Positions 5,370-6,437 of a stretch of DNA of 6,437 nucleotides are shown in pieces; positions within the stretch are counted from its first letter, which is position 1; each line of letters opens with the position of its first letter. Under the pieces are notes generated by a model, which saw only the letters and a list, made by a program, of their open reading frames with translations, was not told the origin of the DNA and did not search any database. This DNA comes from Sulfuricella sp. (GTDB taxonomy: Bacteria; Pseudomonadota; Gammaproteobacteria; Burkholderiales; Sulfuricellaceae), in contig JAUYEK010000017.1 of the NCBI GenBank assembly GCA_030691435.1, positions 1-6,437 of the forward strand. The letters are read 5' to 3'. A program made the translations under genes and the position numbers.

Positions 5370-6320
5370 TTACTCCGCATCCAAATGGCGGAGAAATTGT
5401 TCCAGATCTTCCGGCAGGGGAGCCTCCAGGGACAATTTCTCGCCCGTCAGGGGATGTTTGAGCACCATCTTAAATGCGTGTAAAAACATACGTTTCAAAC
5501 CGCGCTTGTGCAGTGACTTGTTCAAGGGGAAATCCCCGTATTTGTCATCCCCGACGATCGGGAATCCCAGATGCGATAGATGGACACGGATTTGATGGGT
5601 GCGTCCTGTTTTGAGTTCCGCTTCAAGCAGACAGAATTCAGGCCAGGTTTTTTTCAGGGTAAAAATCGTGTGCGCGCTCTGTCCTTCCTCGTTCACGCTC
5701 ACCCGGCGTTCGCCGGAACCGGTCAGGTACTTGAATAGCGGCAACTTCACGCTTTGTTTGGCATTCTTCCATTGCCCCTTAACCAGGGTGAGATAGCGTT
5801 TTTCAGTCTCGCCTTCGCGCATTGCACGGTGCAATTCGACCAGGGCGCTACGTTTTTTCGCCAGCAGGAGGACACCTGAGGTTTCCCTATCCAGCCGGTG
5901 CACCAGTTCAAGAAACTTGAATTCAGGATGCTCCAGGCGCATCTGCTCGATCACGCCGCGGCTGATGCCGCTGCCACCATGTACCGCCATGCCGGACGGC
6001 TTGTTGAGTGCCAGCAGCGCATCGTCCTGATACAGGATATGCCGGGAAAGAAGCTGTGGCGCAGCAGCCTTGGGCTCCCCGTTATCCGCCGGTCGGGACG
6101 AACGTACGGGCGGAATGCGCAGCACATCACCCATGACCAGGCGGCAGGTGGCATCGACGCGCTTGCTGTTGACGCGCACTTCGCCGCTACGCAGAATGCG
6201 GTAGATATGGCTTTTCGGTACGCCTTTGAGGTGCTTGAAGAGGAAGTTATCGATACGCTGGGATTCGCTGCTTTCGTCGATTGTTACCCAGGACACGGAT
6301 TCTTTGCTTAAATCATTCAA
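5370..6320 (-). CDS. rluC: 23S rRNA pseudouridine synthase RluC (RluA family)
   Basis: This 316-residue enzyme isomerises uridines to pseudouridine in 23S rRNA. E. coli RluC acts on U955, U2504 and U2580. An S4 RNA-binding domain covers about 20-68 (QRIDNFL, then SHIYRILRSGEVRVN), followed by a short variable linker (about 73-90). The catalytic domain has LNKPSGMAVHGG (105-116), HRLDRETSG with catalytic D144, the same number as in E. coli RluC, and TGRTHQIRVHL (238-248). The start is a TTG at 6320. It gives MNDLSKESVSWVTIDE, which fits the N-termini of betaproteobacterial homologues as I remember them, and no in-frame ATG occurs before the S4 domain. A GTG at 6296 is the alternative. No Shine-Dalgarno sequence is obvious before the TTG, suggesting weak or structured initiation. 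It is the first clear gene of the minus-strand block. Confidence 0.93.
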   Translation of the reverse strand: MNDLSKESVSWVTIDESSESQRIDNFLFKHLKGVPKSHIYRILRSGEVRVNSKRVDATCRLVMGDVLRIPPVRSSRPADNGEPKAAAPQLLSRHILYQDDALLALNKPSGMAVHGGSGISRGVIEQMRLEHPEFKFLELVHRLDRETSGVLLLAKKRSALVELHRAMREGETEKRYLTLVKGQWKNAKQSVKLPLFKYLTGSGERRVSVNEEGQSAHTIFTLKKTWPEFCLLEAELKTGRTHQIRVHLSHLGFPIVGDDKYGDFPLNKSLHKRGLKRMFLHAFKMVLKHPLTGEKLSLEAPLPEDLEQFLRHLDAE

Positions 6321-6331
6321 TTTGCTTATAC

Positions 6332-6437
6332 TTAGAAATTGCGCTGGAGGAAACGGACGTTAAATTCGCCGTTACCGAGACGATTCATGAACGCCAGGAT
6401 GCGGAATCGGTCGCTACCAGCCTGAAAATCCTGTCGG
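6332..6437 (-). CDS. Possible 3' end of an unidentified gene
   Basis: An open minus-strand frame enters from the window edge and ends with TAA at 6334-6332. Its last residues include RFRILAFMNRLGNGEF and end NVRFLQRNF. I do not recognise it. If real, it would lie 11 bases upstream of the rluC start in the same orientation. The opposite strand is also open over the same bases with similar third-position GC (about 62%), but that frame has no ATG, GTG or TTG start within the window. In many proteobacteria this space is the long leader of a divergent rne, and the window ends too early to see whether rne lies beyond it. Confidence 0.3.
   Translation of the reverse strand, partial: RQDFQAGSDRFRILAFMNRLGNGEFNVRFLQRNF

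Noticed and set aside
5898..6311. A 137-codon plus-strand open frame opposite rluC
   Set aside because: It is antisense to the S4 and catalytic domains of RluC and has no family motifs.
6387..6425. Plus-strand ATG after the GGAGG at 6346-6350 as an rne start
   Set aside because: The frame stops after 12 codons and does not resemble the RNase E N-terminus.

Overview
The window reads as ordinary chromosomal DNA from a GC-rich proteobacterium, most likely a betaproteobacterium (Nitrosomonadales-like is a guess). The reasons are the gene order rluC / HAD phosphatase / sppA, the presence of a YceF-type Maf protein beside an RsmI-like methyltransferase, and a Rof-type small protein. I see no mobile element, CRISPR array, rRNA or tRNA gene, and coding density is very high.

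Layout. Plus strand, 1-2079: the 3' end of a biotin carboxylase gene (pyruvate carboxylase subunit A type), then a complete gene for the carboxyltransferase and biotin-carrier subunit (PycB/OadA type). Together they would form a two-subunit, biotin-dependent pyruvate carboxylase that makes oxaloacetate. Positions 2084-2157 hold an unusual heptamer-built inverted repeat. It is followed on the plus strand by a YceF-type Maf nucleotide pyrophosphatase (2165-2740) and, with no spacer at all, a tetrapyrrole-methylase-fold SAM methyltransferase (2741-3460).

The remaining genes lie on the minus strand and are transcribed towards the methyltransferase. From upstream to downstream they are rluC (23S rRNA pseudouridine synthase), a HAD phosphatase, sppA (S49 membrane peptidase) and a rof-like Rho-binding antiterminator gene. 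The rof-like gene and the methyltransferase gene converge and overlap by 9 bp. Bases 6321-6437, upstream of rluC, show only a short open minus-strand frame of uncertain reality.

How it fits together. The minus-strand block handles rRNA modification, phosphate-ester clean-up and membrane protein turnover, and resembles the rne-rluC-HAD-sppA-maf neighbourhood of other proteobacteria, but with the maf and methyltransferase pair turned round. The most distinctive non-coding element is the heptad hairpin, whose right arm contains the only plausible ribosome binding site of maf. I found no clear evidence of a wholly new multi-gene system. The best leads are that hairpin, the maf-methyltransferase pair, and the Rho inhibitor encoded at a convergent junction that has no strong intrinsic terminator.
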